NCBI RefSeq assembly: GCF_900177645.1
Contig: NZ_FXAO01000005.1
Location: forward strand, 268,143-332,142
Reading direction: 5' to 3'
Length of the DNA: 64,000 bases
Source: Arenibacter troitsensis
GTDB lineage: Bacteria; Bacteroidota; Bacteroidia; Flavobacteriales; Flavobacteriaceae
The notes beneath the pieces were generated by a model. The model made no database searches. It saw only the letters and a program-made list of their open reading frames with translations, and was not told the DNA's origin. Every line of letters begins with the position of its first letter. Position 1 is the stretch's first letter. Made by a program: the position numbers and the translations under genes. This document shows, one piece after another, positions 23,690-32,970 of this stretch.

Positions 23690-26062
23690 ATGAAAAACAC
23701 TTGGCTACTGTACGGCTTATTACAATTGTCCATTATCCCTTGTCTTGCACAACAGGGAAATACCTCAAGCTTATCGATCAAGGAAATTATGCAGGGCGAT
23801 GACTTTGTGGGCCACCTTCCCTCCAATCCCCAATGGTCCCTGGACAGTCAGACCCTATACTTTGATTGGAACCCCGAAAAGGCCCAAAACGATTCCCTGT
23901 ATGCCTACCATTTAAAATCGGCCAAAACTATCAAAACCGATTTTGAAACGGCCTATTCCCTTCCCAGTAGCGGCGGAGTTTTTAACAAGGATAGAACCTT
24001 AAAATTATATGCCAAAAGGGGCGACATATTTCTTTTAAACCTTAAGACCCAAGGCCTAATTCAAATTACCAGTACGGAAGAATACGAAAGTGCACCCCAT
24101 TTTACCAAGAACGGCACCAAAGTGGCCTATAGACAGGGCAACAATCTTTTTACCTGGGATATTGCGACCGGGAGTACGGTACAACTAACCAAAATTAAGT
24201 CTCCAAAAAAGGATGACGAAAAAAGTGATAAAGACCAATGGCTATATGAAGATCAGTTGGGACTATTTGAGGTACTGCGCGAACGAAAGGCCAAAAAGGA
24301 CAAGACAGAGGAAGCTAAAAAACTCCTTGAAGCCAAAGGACCCCTACCTATTGACCCCAGCGGCAAATCCATAACCAACCATAGAATAAGCCCCATGGGA
24401 AATTACATTACCTATTTGGCTACAAAATCGCCCACAAATAAGGGCACCATTGTTCCCCATTATGTTACCGACTCCGGATATACCGAGGACCAAAATACCA
24501 GATCCAAGGTAGGCAACGAACCTTATGAATATGAAATGTTCGTGTACGACATTGCCGAGAAAAAGGTTTATCCCGTGCTCCTGGACAGTTTGGAAGGTCT
24601 GGATTACGTACCGGAATACACCAAGGACTATCCAGACAAGACCTATGAAAATAAAAACAGGCTGGGCTATATTAATGGACCTCTGTGGAGTGAAGATGGA
24701 AAATATGCGGTTCTGGACATTAATAGCAACGACTATAAAGACCGATGGATAGTTCTTCTTGATCCCAAAAACGGTACGGTTACACAATTGGATCGCCAAC
24801 ATGACGAAGCTTGGATAGCCGGCCCAGGTATTGGGGGATATTCAGGTGGTGAAATGGGTTGGATGCCCGACGGAAAAAGCATTTGGTTCCAATCCGAAAA
24901 AACAGGCTATTCACATCTTTATGTCATGGATGTAATTACCAAAAAAACAAAGGCACTGACTTCCGGAGAATTTGAAATTTACGATCCCCGCATCTCAAAG
25001 GACAAAAAACGCTGGTATTTCACGGCCAACAAAAACCATCCTGGAGACCGACAGTTTTACAGCATGCCGATTGAAGGCGGAAAAATGCAGCAACTAACCC
25101 AAATGACCGGATCCAATGAGGTTACCCTGTCCCCAGACGAACGCAAATTGGCCATTTTGCATTCGTACACCAACAAGCCCACGGAACTTTACCTACAGGA
25201 CAATCCTATTTGGGGGAAATCCAGGGCAGAGGCCAAACGCATTACCTACTCCACTACCAAGAATTTTGATTCCTACCAATGGCGCGATCCTGAAATAATC
25301 GCCTTTGAGGCAGAAGATGGTGAGGCGGTACACGCGAGGCTGTACCAACCAAATTCCGACACAAAAAATAAGGCAGCCATTATTTTTGTCCATGGAGCCG
25401 GTTATTTACAGAACGCCCATAAATGGTGGAGCTCTTATTTTAGGGAGTATATGTTCCACAATCTCTTAGTGGACAACGGCTATACCGTGCTGGACATTGA
25501 TTATAGAGGGAGTGCAGGTTATGGCAGGGATTGGCGTACCGGAATTTATAGGCACATGGGCGGAAAGGACCTGTCCGACCATGTGGATGGGGCCAAATAT
25601 TTAATACGTGAACTGGGTATTGAAGAAGATAAAATTGGTATTTACGGAGGTTCCTACGGTGGTTTTATCACCTTAATGGCCATGTTCAACGCCCCTGACA
25701 CCTTTAAGGCCGGTGCCGCCATACGATCTGTTGGCGATTGGGCCGCCTACAACCACGGATATACGGCCCGCATATTGAACACCCCGGTTACCGATAGCCT
25801 GGCCTACCGAAGAAGCTCTCCTATTTATTTTGCGGAAGGCTTAAAGGGAGACTTGCTCATATTACATGGCATGATAGACGACAATGTGCATTTTCAGGAT
25901 ATGGTCCGACTCTCGCAACGCTTAATCGAATTGGAGAAACACAATTGGGAAATGGCCGTATACCCCGTAGAACGGCACAGCTTTGTAGAACCCAGTAGTT
26001 GGACCGATGAATACACCCGTATCTTTAAGCTGTTCCAAAAAAGCTTATTGGATAAAAAGTAG
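23690..26062 (+). CDS. S9 family prolyl oligopeptidase (DPP IV-like), exported
   Basis: A 790-residue serine peptidase with a signal peptide (ends IIPCLAQ). Residues to about 530 form a WD40-like/DPP IV beta-propeller. The C-terminal alpha/beta-hydrolase domain has the nucleophile in YGGSYGGF (Ser near residue 655), the acid in HGMIDDNVHF and the histidine in VERHSF. HGAGYLQNAHKWW contributes the oxyanion region. It probably trims dipeptides from proline-containing peptides in the periplasm. It is monocistronic. Confidence 0.9.
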   Translation: MKNTWLLYGLLQLSIIPCLAQQGNTSSLSIKEIMQGDDFVGHLPSNPQWSLDSQTLYFDWNPEKAQNDSLYAYHLKSAKTIKTDFETAYSLPSSGGVFNKDRTLKLYAKRGDIFLLNLKTQGLIQITSTEEYESAPHFTKNGTKVAYRQGNNLFTWDIATGSTVQLTKIKSPKKDDEKSDKDQWLYEDQLGLFEVLRERKAKKDKTEEAKKLLEAKGPLPIDPSGKSITNHRISPMGNYITYLATKSPTNKGTIVPHYVTDSGYTEDQNTRSKVGNEPYEYEMFVYDIAEKKVYPVLLDSLEGLDYVPEYTKDYPDKTYENKNRLGYINGPLWSEDGKYAVLDINSNDYKDRWIVLLDPKNGTVTQLDRQHDEAWIAGPGIGGYSGGEMGWMPDGKSIWFQSEKTGYSHLYVMDVITKKTKALTSGEFEIYDPRISKDKKRWYFTANKNHPGDRQFYSMPIEGGKMQQLTQMTGSNEVTLSPDERKLAILHSYTNKPTELYLQDNPIWGKSRAEAKRITYSTTKNFDSYQWRDPEIIAFEAEDGEAVHARLYQPNSDTKNKAAIIFVHGAGYLQNAHKWWSSYFREYMFHNLLVDNGYTVLDIDYRGSAGYGRDWRTGIYRHMGGKDLSDHVDGAKYLIRELGIEEDKIGIYGGSYGGFITLMAMFNAPDTFKAGAAIRSVGDWAAYNHGYTARILNTPVTDSLAYRRSSPIYFAEGLKGDLLILHGMIDDNVHFQDMVRLSQRLIELEKHNWEMAVYPVERHSFVEPSSWTDEYTRIFKLFQKSLLDKK

Positions 26063-26220
26063 GTCTAAAAAACATTGTTTTCAGAACATTAGCGCTAGAA
26101 ATAAGCCTGAACGATACCTATAAAAAGATTGGGGCTTCCGTATCTGTAGAAACACCTTACATCATCCACCTCCATGGTGGAGGATACAAAATTAAGATGG
26201 AAATGACCCATTTGAAATAG
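26063..26220 (+). pseudogene. Possible 3' coding scrap, unidentified
   Basis: A frame without a start codon is open here and ends at the TAG at 26218-26220. Its last part reads KIGASVSVETPYIIHLHGG and then GYKIKMEM, which looks like a real protein C-terminus rather than random translation. I cannot assign a family. The remaining bases to the HerA-like gene show no gene. It may be a deletion scar. Confidence 0.25.
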
Positions 26221-26416
26221 GAACAAATACATAAACTCCATATTACAATTAGCTTGTAAAAATCACAGGTATATAAATTTGATTCATGGAGGAGCCGCCA
26301 TCAGCACAATGTTCGTGCATAAAAGCAAGCTCTATTCAGGAAGATATAGGAAGAACTAAAAACCAACCACTTTTCTTTTGACTAAAATTAGTCTATTTTT
26401 ATCAAAAATTAGCTCA

Positions 26417-27934
26417 ATGGACATCAAGGACAAATTCTTTGCACATATAGAAGAAGGATATACCACAAAAGGAGACTTTATTATTATGGGATCTGCTATG
26501 CTGAACGGGGAAACCATAACTGATGCACACGTTAAGATACCATTAAAAACTCTTAACCGGCATGGTCTAATTGCCGGGGCCACCGGTACAGGTAAGACAA
26601 AAACCCTACAGGTAATTGCGGAAAATCTTTCGGACAAAGGAATTCCCGTATTATTAATGGACCTTAAAGGGGACCTTAGTGGTCTGGCCAAACCCAGTCC
26701 AGGACATGCAAAAATTGATGAACGCCATGCCAAAATTGGGAACCTACCATTTACTCCAAAAGCCTTTCCCGTGGAAATACTTTCCCTCTCCGAACAGGAC
26801 GGTGTAAAATTGAGGGCTACGGTTTCAGAATTTGGACCGGTGCTCCTAAGCCGAATTTTAGACCTTTCCGTTACTCAGGAAGGCATTGTGGCGGTTGTTT
26901 TTAAATATTGTGATGACAATAAACTGCCATTATTGGACCTTAAGGATTTTAAAAAAGTATTGCAATATGCCACAGAAGAGGGCAAAAAGGAATTTTCCGA
27001 TTCCTATGGGCGTATCTCTACCAGCTCTACCGGGACCATTCTGAGAAAAATTATAGAGCTGGAACAGCAAGGTGCGGAACTATTTTTTGGAGAAAAATCT
27101 TTTGATGTAGAGGACCTTACGCGTATAGATGAAAATGGCAGGGGCTACATTAACATAATACGTCTGACCGATATTCAGGACCGACCTAAATTGTTTTCTA
27201 CCTTTATGTTGAGCCTATTGGCAGAAATCTATGATACCTTTCCGGAACAGGGGGATACGGGCAGACCGGAACTGGTCCTTTTTATAGACGAAGCCCACCT
27301 AATTTTCGACGAGGCTTCAAAAGCCCTCTTGAATCAAATTGAAAGTATCGTAAAATTAATACGCTCCAAAGGAATAGGAGTGTATTTTGTTACCCAAAAC
27401 CCTACCGATGTGCCAGATGCTGTACTTTCCCAATTGGGCTTAAAGGTGCAACACGCCCTACGTGCGTTTACCGCAAAGGACAGGAAGGCCATAAAACTTA
27501 CTGCGGAAAACTATCCCATTTCAGAATTTTATGACACCAAGGAAGTTTTGACTTCCCTGGGTATAGGGGAGGCATTGATCAGCGCCCTTGATGAAAAAGG
27601 AAGACCAACCCCCCTTGCGGCCACAATGTTAAGGGCTCCAATGAGCCGAATGGATATTCTAACCGATAGTGAGCTTAAAGAGGTAATAGACAAATCCAAA
27701 CTGGTTGGAAAATACAACGAAACCATAGACCGGGAAAGCGCCTATGAACTTCTAAACGAGAAGATTGAAAAGGCAGAAAAACTAGCCGCAGAAGAGAAGT
27801 CCTCTTCCAGTAGTAGATCAACCCGATCTAGCTCCAGAAGGACCAGTACACGCCAAAATCCTGTAATAAAGGTATTGACCAGTGCAACTTTTATAAGGGG
27901 AGTCCTGGGCGTATTAAAGAAAGTAATGAAATAG
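26417..27934 (+). CDS. HerA-like/DUF853 ATPase
   Basis: A 505-residue P-loop ATPase of the bacterial DUF853 (HerA helicase C-terminal-like) family. Walker A is AGATGTGKTKT near residues 52-62, LLMDLKGDLSGLA follows, and Walker B is LVLFIDEAHLIFDE near residue 295. A Ser/Arg-rich tract and a basic C-terminal tail end the protein. The frame is open to a TTG at 26378; I use the ATG at 26417 because the family begins near DKFFAHIEEG. No NurA, SIR2 or other defence partner is beside it, so I regard it as a housekeeping ATPase of unknown role. A lipoprotein and a hydrolase gene follow on the same strand. Confidence 0.85.
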   Translation: MDIKDKFFAHIEEGYTTKGDFIIMGSAMLNGETITDAHVKIPLKTLNRHGLIAGATGTGKTKTLQVIAENLSDKGIPVLLMDLKGDLSGLAKPSPGHAKIDERHAKIGNLPFTPKAFPVEILSLSEQDGVKLRATVSEFGPVLLSRILDLSVTQEGIVAVVFKYCDDNKLPLLDLKDFKKVLQYATEEGKKEFSDSYGRISTSSTGTILRKIIELEQQGAELFFGEKSFDVEDLTRIDENGRGYINIIRLTDIQDRPKLFSTFMLSLLAEIYDTFPEQGDTGRPELVLFIDEAHLIFDEASKALLNQIESIVKLIRSKGIGVYFVTQNPTDVPDAVLSQLGLKVQHALRAFTAKDRKAIKLTAENYPISEFYDTKEVLTSLGIGEALISALDEKGRPTPLAATMLRAPMSRMDILTDSELKEVIDKSKLVGKYNETIDRESAYELLNEKIEKAEKLAAEEKSSSSSRSTRSSSRRTSTRQNPVIKVLTSATFIRGVLGVLKKVMK

Positions 27935-27999
27935 TCCTTTGGATTATGGATAAACAAGACCTGAAAAAATAATCTTTAAAAATTCCTTTTACCTTTAAA

Positions 28000-28548
28000 A
28001 TGATACGAAAATCAATTTTTGCCGTAGTATTAAGCGCGCTACTCTTTATACAATGTAACACCAATACAGATTTTGTAATTGCCAAGGACCAAGTAGGCAA
28101 ACTGATGAAATCCAATACCCTTGATGACATTAATACTGTGTTTGCCAACGATTCCATTGTTAGGGACACTGCAATTACCAGGATTGGCACCGCTGTAAAA
28201 AAGATCAACATTTATGAAAAGGGAGGCAAGCATTTACTTACCCTCACCCCTAATATGGACAGTATTCCCAAAATAGAAATTATCCGTATTTACGATCCAA
28301 GATATGTTACTGAAAAAGGCGTTGGACTCAATAGCACCTTTAAGGACATCAAGGACAAGCACAGTATTAAAAAAATTATAACCGCTCTGAATAACGTGGT
28401 GATCTTCCTAAAAGACTCCGACGCCTACTTCACCATTGCCAAGACCGAACTGCCAAGCAACCTTCAATATGGCAACAATACCGATATTGAAGCCGTACAG
28501 ATACCGGACAAGGCAAAGATCAAATATATGATGGTGGGCTGGGAATAG
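28000..28548 (+). CDS. Hypothetical lipoprotein
   Basis: A 182-residue protein with a lipoprotein signal (KSIFAVVLSALLFIQC, Cys19). The mature part is mostly beta in character, with repeated short strands and no motif I recognise. It ends 13 nt before the alpha/beta hydrolase gene, so they are likely co-transcribed. Predicted to sit in the periplasm, attached to a membrane. Function unknown. Confidence 0.7.
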   Translation: MIRKSIFAVVLSALLFIQCNTNTDFVIAKDQVGKLMKSNTLDDINTVFANDSIVRDTAITRIGTAVKKINIYEKGGKHLLTLTPNMDSIPKIEIIRIYDPRYVTEKGVGLNSTFKDIKDKHSIKKIITALNNVVIFLKDSDAYFTIAKTELPSNLQYGNNTDIEAVQIPDKAKIKYMMVGWE

Positions 28549-28561
28549 CAGCAAGGATTCC

Positions 28562-29401
28562 ATGCAAAAACTACTTTACCGTACTTTAGCACTTTCATAC
28601 GGTGCCTATTTTAATACTACCACACTTTTCTCAGCAAAGGAGGCGGGAAAACAGGCGTTCAAAACCTTTACGACCCCAAGAAAGGGAAGGATATTGCCGG
28701 TACAGCAAGAATACTTACAGGGGTTTTTGGGCAAAAGGGTTAGAGTGAACAATATTGAGCTTCAGACCTATGAATGGCCAGGTACAGGGGAAACCGTCCT
28801 TTTAATGCACGGTTGGGAAAGCAATTCCTATAGGTGGCGATATCTCATTGAAAAATTACGGGAAAGGGAATTCAATATCATCGCCTTTGATGCCCCGGGC
28901 CATGGACATTCCGAAGGAAATAGGTTAAATGTGGTGACCTATGCGGACAGTGCACGGCATCTTATAAACCTATTCCGGCCCACGCATATTGTTGGGCATT
29001 CCATGGGAGGATTAGCCACCCTTCATAATCAACATCGAAATCCAAACACCTCCATCGAAAAAATAGTGACCTTGGGAGCTCCGGCCGAACTCTCCGAGTT
29101 AATGGCGCATTACCAAAACCTGGTCAAGTTCAACAAAAAGGTACTTGAGGCCTTGGATAGGCACGTGTATGAGCATTTCAACTTCCGAATTAACGATATC
29201 TCTACCCCCAAGTTTGCCAAATCCATTGCCCAGAAGGGGCTGATCATACATGATGAACGGGATACGATAACCCCGTTCAACGCTTCCGAACGACTTCACC
29301 AAAGCTGGAAAAACAGTCGATTAATAAAAACCACCGGACTTGGCCACTCCCTCCACCAAGAAGAGATCAACTTGCAGATAGTGGACTTTTTAATGTCTTA
29401 A
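28562..29401 (+). CDS. Alpha/beta hydrolase
   Basis: A 279-residue hydrolase. LLMHGWESNSYRW gives the oxyanion loop, FDAPGHGHSEG the following strand, VGHSMGGLATL the nucleophile elbow (Ser near residue 144), HDERDTITPF the acid and TTGLGHSLH the histidine, so the triad is complete. No signal peptide. Such proteins are esterases or lipases of unknown substrate. It lies 13 nt after the lipoprotein gene. Confidence 0.85.
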   Translation: MQKLLYRTLALSYGAYFNTTTLFSAKEAGKQAFKTFTTPRKGRILPVQQEYLQGFLGKRVRVNNIELQTYEWPGTGETVLLMHGWESNSYRWRYLIEKLREREFNIIAFDAPGHGHSEGNRLNVVTYADSARHLINLFRPTHIVGHSMGGLATLHNQHRNPNTSIEKIVTLGAPAELSELMAHYQNLVKFNKKVLEALDRHVYEHFNFRINDISTPKFAKSIAQKGLIIHDERDTITPFNASERLHQSWKNSRLIKTTGLGHSLHQEEINLQIVDFLMS

Positions 29402-29500
29402 ATTTTTGGTGCATTTACATTTATACCCTTTTTCCATTTAAATTATGCTTATTTTTAAAAGGTTGTAAACTGTTATTCCATAAATAAAAGAATTTGATAT

Positions 29501-29926
29501 ATGCCCGAAATCACTCCCTTCCATATTGCCATTCCCGTCCATAATCTGGCAGAGTGCCGTACCTTTTACGGAGAGATATTAAATTGTGAAGAAGGTAGAA
29601 GCAGTGATCATTGGGTAGACTTTAATCTATTTGGCCATCAATTGGTAATCCATTATAAACCCAAGGCCAAAGACGAAAAATTGCACGTTAACCCAGTAGA
29701 TGGCAAGGACGTTCCAGTACCGCACTACGGGGTGGTCCTCCCATGGGATACCTTCAAATCCTTTTCGGAAGAACTTATTACCAAAGGGGTAAGTTTTGTT
29801 ATTGAGCCCTATATCCGTTTTAAGGGAGAGGTTGGCGAACAGGCCACCATGTTCTTTCTGGACCCTGCAGGGAATGCCCTGGAATTCAAAGCCTTTAAGG
29901 ACATGGGACAATTGTTTGCCAAATAA
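29501..29926 (+). CDS. VOC family protein (glyoxalase/dioxygenase fold)
   Basis: A 141-residue vicinal-oxygen-chelate protein. [20 protein letters not shown] opens the fold with a candidate metal His at residue 7, HQLVIHYKP gives the middle strand, and [14 protein letters not shown] contains the C-terminal metal-ligand Glu. It is convergent with the sugar isomerase gene. Substrate unknown; enzymes of this size include glyoxalases, epimerases and resistance proteins. Confidence 0.82.
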   Translation: MPEITPFHIAIPVHNLAECRTFYGEILNCEEGRSSDHWVDFNLFGHQLVIHYKPKAKDEKLHVNPVDGKDVPVPHYGVVLPWDTFKSFSEELITKGVSFVIEPYIRFKGEVGEQATMFFLDPAGNALEFKAFKDMGQLFAK

Positions 29927-29958
29927 CCAAATCTTAACCTTAAGGTCATTGAAGACCT

Positions 29959-30795
29959 TTATAGATTTTTCATGTACTTCATATTGTGCGTCATACTCTC
30001 AAAAGGGGTACTGGCGTACTCCTCTTGCTCTATGAAAATATATTTCAGTCCGGATTCATGTTTATATTTAAGCATTTGGGCTATATCCAACCCTCCTTTT
30101 CCAAACTCTGTACTTTCCTTTTTCACCATGTCCATATCCTTCAAATGCCACAATGGAAACCTACCTTCATACTTTCTGAAATAGTCCAATGGATCCTTAC
30201 CGGCAACCACGACCCAACCTAGGTCAAGTTCCATATGCACCAGGTTGGCCTGGGTATTTTTCAACAGGATATCATAGAACACTTCCCCGTTTTCGGATTC
30301 AAATTCATATTCGTGATTGTGGTATCCGAATTTAATATTTCTACTGCTACACTCTTCCCCTGCCTTATTAAAGGCTTCGGCTACGGCCTTATAGTTGTCC
30401 ACCGTTTGTCCTGCCGTTGGCAAGGAGGAACAAATTAGATATTCCTGTCCGGCCTCGGCCGCCTGATCCATAGTCTCTTTCCAATGTTCGTCCAGGGCTA
30501 CATGTCCGCTTCTAAGGGTCATACCAAGATCTTCACAAACATCTTTCATTTCTGTTGGCTTTAGACCGTAATATAGTCCCTTGGTGCTTCTTGCCGACTC
30601 AATTTGCTTAATTCCCAAGGCCGCTATTCGCTTTAAGGTACCAACAGCATCTTCCAACATCTCCTTGCGAAAGGTGTATAATTGAACCCCTAAATTCTTT
30701 TTTGGATTCTTATACGGCAAAGTAAAGGATGGCAATAAAACCACTCCTGCTGCCAACATTCCTGACTGCATTAAAAAATCTTTTCTAGTTGTCAT
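29959..30795 (-). CDS. Sugar phosphate isomerase/epimerase, exported
   Basis: A 278-residue xylose-isomerase-like TIM barrel protein (AP endonuclease 2 fold). The N-terminus TTRKDFLMQSGMLAAGVVLL is a signal resembling a Tat leader (one Arg-Lys pair). GVQLYTFRKEM opens the barrel, and FGYHNHEYEF, MELDLGWVVVAGKDP and LWHLKDMDM supply the usual His, Glu and Asp metal ligands. It starts 15 nt after the aldo/keto reductase, forming a two-gene unit probably used in sugar or keto-sugar conversion. Confidence 0.85.
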   Translation of the reverse strand: MTTRKDFLMQSGMLAAGVVLLPSFTLPYKNPKKNLGVQLYTFRKEMLEDAVGTLKRIAALGIKQIESARSTKGLYYGLKPTEMKDVCEDLGMTLRSGHVALDEHWKETMDQAAEAGQEYLICSSLPTAGQTVDNYKAVAEAFNKAGEECSSRNIKFGYHNHEYEFESENGEVFYDILLKNTQANLVHMELDLGWVVVAGKDPLDYFRKYEGRFPLWHLKDMDMVKKESTEFGKGGLDIAQMLKYKHESGLKYIFIEQEEYASTPFESMTHNMKYMKNL

Positions 30796-30810
30796 TTTCT
30801 TTTCTTTAGA

Positions 30811-31782
30811 TTACTGTGACCATGAGGTTGGTTTTCTATCCCACCTATGGCCTTTCAATTCTTGATATAAGTCGATTGGCAAGCCATTACCATCACTCAA
30901 GGCCGTATTCATTAATACGTTCCTTTCCTTGCGCATTCCAGGAATAATAGTACTTACCGTTTTGTTCATTGTAATAAAGCGCAAAGCCATTTCTGCCATG
31001 GTCATTCCTTCCGGAACCAATGGCCTTAGCAGGTCTGCCCTTTCCGCACTCGCTATTAAATTCTCGGGAACAAAATACGTCCCCCTCCAATCCCCTTCCG
31101 GAAATTGGGTTTCTTTGGTAATATTTCCGGTCAAGGTTCCTTCATCAAAAGGAACCCTTGCAATAACAGCGATATCCATGGCTGAACATAAGGGAAAAAG
31201 TACATCCTCGGGAGCTTGGTCAAAAATATTGTAAATCACCTGCACCGCATCAAAAGCTCCTGTTTTAAGGGCCTTGATACCATTTTCTGGCTCCCATCGG
31301 TTTACACTGATACCCATGGCTGCAACCTTCCCTGATTTTTTTAAATCTTCAACAGTTCTTTGCCACTCCTCGCGATCGGACCAACTATCGTCCCAGGTAT
31401 GGAACTGCATTAAATCCAATTGCTCTGTGCGCAAATTGATCAAGGTTTTCTCCGTATATTCCACAATATGGGACGGAGGATAGGATTCCTCTAAACTATA
31501 TTCCGGTTTTGCCGGCCATTTAAAATTTTTAGCTGGAATCTTGCTGGCGGTAAAGAGCTTTTTATTGGGAAACCTCCGTAATAGATCGCCGAGTAATTTT
31601 TCACTGTGCCCATGACCATAGGCCCATGCGGTATCGAAAAAATTAACTCCATTTTCCACCGCCAGATCCAATGACTTGGCAGACAATAGATCGTCGGACT
31701 CTGTCCAACCGCCCATGCCCCACATTCCATATCCTATTTCACTTACATCCCACTGCGTTCTACCAAATTTTCTAAAAATCAT
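30811..31782 (-). CDS. Aldo/keto reductase
   Basis: A 323-residue NADPH-dependent oxidoreductase with the (beta/alpha)8 signatures: NFFDTAWAYGHGHSEKLLG with catalytic Asp and Tyr, TASKIP with the Lys, and LDLMQFHTW with the His. MGISVNRWEP and the C-terminal IIPGMRKERNVLMN bind the cofactor. Cytoplasmic. It leads the pair with the isomerase/epimerase. Confidence 0.9.
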   Translation of the reverse strand: MIFRKFGRTQWDVSEIGYGMWGMGGWTESDDLLSAKSLDLAVENGVNFFDTAWAYGHGHSEKLLGDLLRRFPNKKLFTASKIPAKNFKWPAKPEYSLEESYPPSHIVEYTEKTLINLRTEQLDLMQFHTWDDSWSDREEWQRTVEDLKKSGKVAAMGISVNRWEPENGIKALKTGAFDAVQVIYNIFDQAPEDVLFPLCSAMDIAVIARVPFDEGTLTGNITKETQFPEGDWRGTYFVPENLIASAERADLLRPLVPEGMTMAEMALRFITMNKTVSTIIPGMRKERNVLMNTALSDGNGLPIDLYQELKGHRWDRKPTSWSQ

Positions 31783-31897
31783 TTTTCTTCTTTACTTTTT
31801 TGCTCCGATCAATCCCGGATACTGGTTAATGTGAGTTTAATTTAAAATTAAATACAAATACCTAAAGACCAATCTATTAAAGCTAATACTCTGTTCC

Positions 31898-31961
31898 CTC
31901 GAGCGCAGTTGAGAGGTTATTGACAATTTCATCTTTAAAATGAGGTCTCGACTGCGCCCGC
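31898..31961. repeat. Inverted copies of a flavobacterial intergenic repeat
   Basis: CTCGAGCGCAGTTGAGA at 31898-31914 faces GTCTCGACTGCGCCCGC at 31945-31961, complementary at most positions. The core resembles the CTCGACTGCGCTCG words scattered in flavobacterial intergenic DNA. It could act as a weak bidirectional transcription stop. Confidence 0.55.
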
Positions 31962-32050
31962 CCGAACGGAACGGGAAGGCTCTACCGGACAACATTGCAT
32001 TAACCAACCCATTTACCATTAAAATCAATCGAACTCACCTTATTGATACA

Positions 32051-32911
32051 TCAATATTGATGGAAGGCATCGGACACAAACTCCAAAACCGCTGGAAGGG
32101 ACTCCCGCCAATAGGTCCAACTATGGCGTCCTTCCCTCACCCTATATTCGTGGGGCACCTCTTTCTTTTTCATGGCAATATGCACTAAACTGTTGCCTTC
32201 ATAAAGAAAATCATCGTCCCCACAATCTATGTACCATCTAACCGATTTTAAATCTTCCAGGGATGAAGCCTGTATCAGGGAAAGGGCATTGTGCTTTTCA
32301 TAATAGGCACTTACAAGCCCATCTTCATAACTCTCATTATTGCTTTTCAACCTTTGTCTAAAATCGTCCAAACTCAAGGCCCCGATATAGGCACTTAAAG
32401 GACAGGCCGAAGAAAATAGCTCAGGGTGGCGCAATGCGTACATAAATGATCCACCTCCTCCCATGGAAAGTCCGGCTATGGCCCTAAAACGTTTCTCCCC
32501 CTTAATGCGATACTTCTTCTCTACAAAGGGCATTAACTCTTCGAAAAAGAAATCCTCATACCTCCAATCCCCTTTTATGGAATTGAAGTATCCCCTGGTT
32601 CCCGTATTGGCGTCTGGCATAATAATAACCATAGGAGTAGCCTTGCCCTCTTTAATGGCGTTATCCGCAATACGCAACACCTCTCCAAATTGCACCCAAC
32701 CCGTCTGATCATCGCCAGCACCGTGCAACAAATACAATACAGGGTAACTCCTATTGGAAGTTTCGTAATCCGGAGGCAGATATACGGCAAATTTCCTTTC
32801 ACTTTTTAGGATTTCACTCTTCATTGTGAGTGCATCAAATACCTTTCCGGTCTGCGCGTTGGAGACGGCCAGGCACATTAGCATACATAGGAATATTGGA
32901 TTGTTTCGCAT
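32051..32911 (-). CDS. Exported esterase (esterase D / feruloyl-esterase-like)
   Basis: A 286-residue alpha/beta hydrolase of the putative esterase family (PF00756). The frame extends to a TTG at 32920, but the ATG at 32911 begins a clean signal peptide ending SNAQ. LYLLHGAGDDQTGW is the oxyanion region, IAGLSMGGGGSFM the nucleophile elbow (Ser near residue 150), YIDCGDDDFLYEG the acid and EGRHSWTYWRESL the histidine. Related enzymes cut feruloyl or acetyl groups from plant and algal polysaccharides, which suits a marine polysaccharide degrader. Confidence 0.85.
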   Translation of the reverse strand: MRNNPIFLCMLMCLAVSNAQTGKVFDALTMKSEILKSERKFAVYLPPDYETSNRSYPVLYLLHGAGDDQTGWVQFGEVLRIADNAIKEGKATPMVIIMPDANTGTRGYFNSIKGDWRYEDFFFEELMPFVEKKYRIKGEKRFRAIAGLSMGGGGSFMYALRHPELFSSACPLSAYIGALSLDDFRQRLKSNNESYEDGLVSAYYEKHNALSLIQASSLEDLKSVRWYIDCGDDDFLYEGNSLVHIAMKKKEVPHEYRVREGRHSWTYWRESLPAVLEFVSDAFHQY

Positions 32912-32970
32912 ATTTATCAAATTTCTACCGAAGCAGTATAAATTTAGGATTGGGTAAGGGAGACAAATAT

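Noticed and set aside
26417-27934. HerA-type antiphage system
   Set aside because: DUF853 proteins are common chromosomal ATPases and there is no nuclease, SIR2 or DUF4297 partner next to it.
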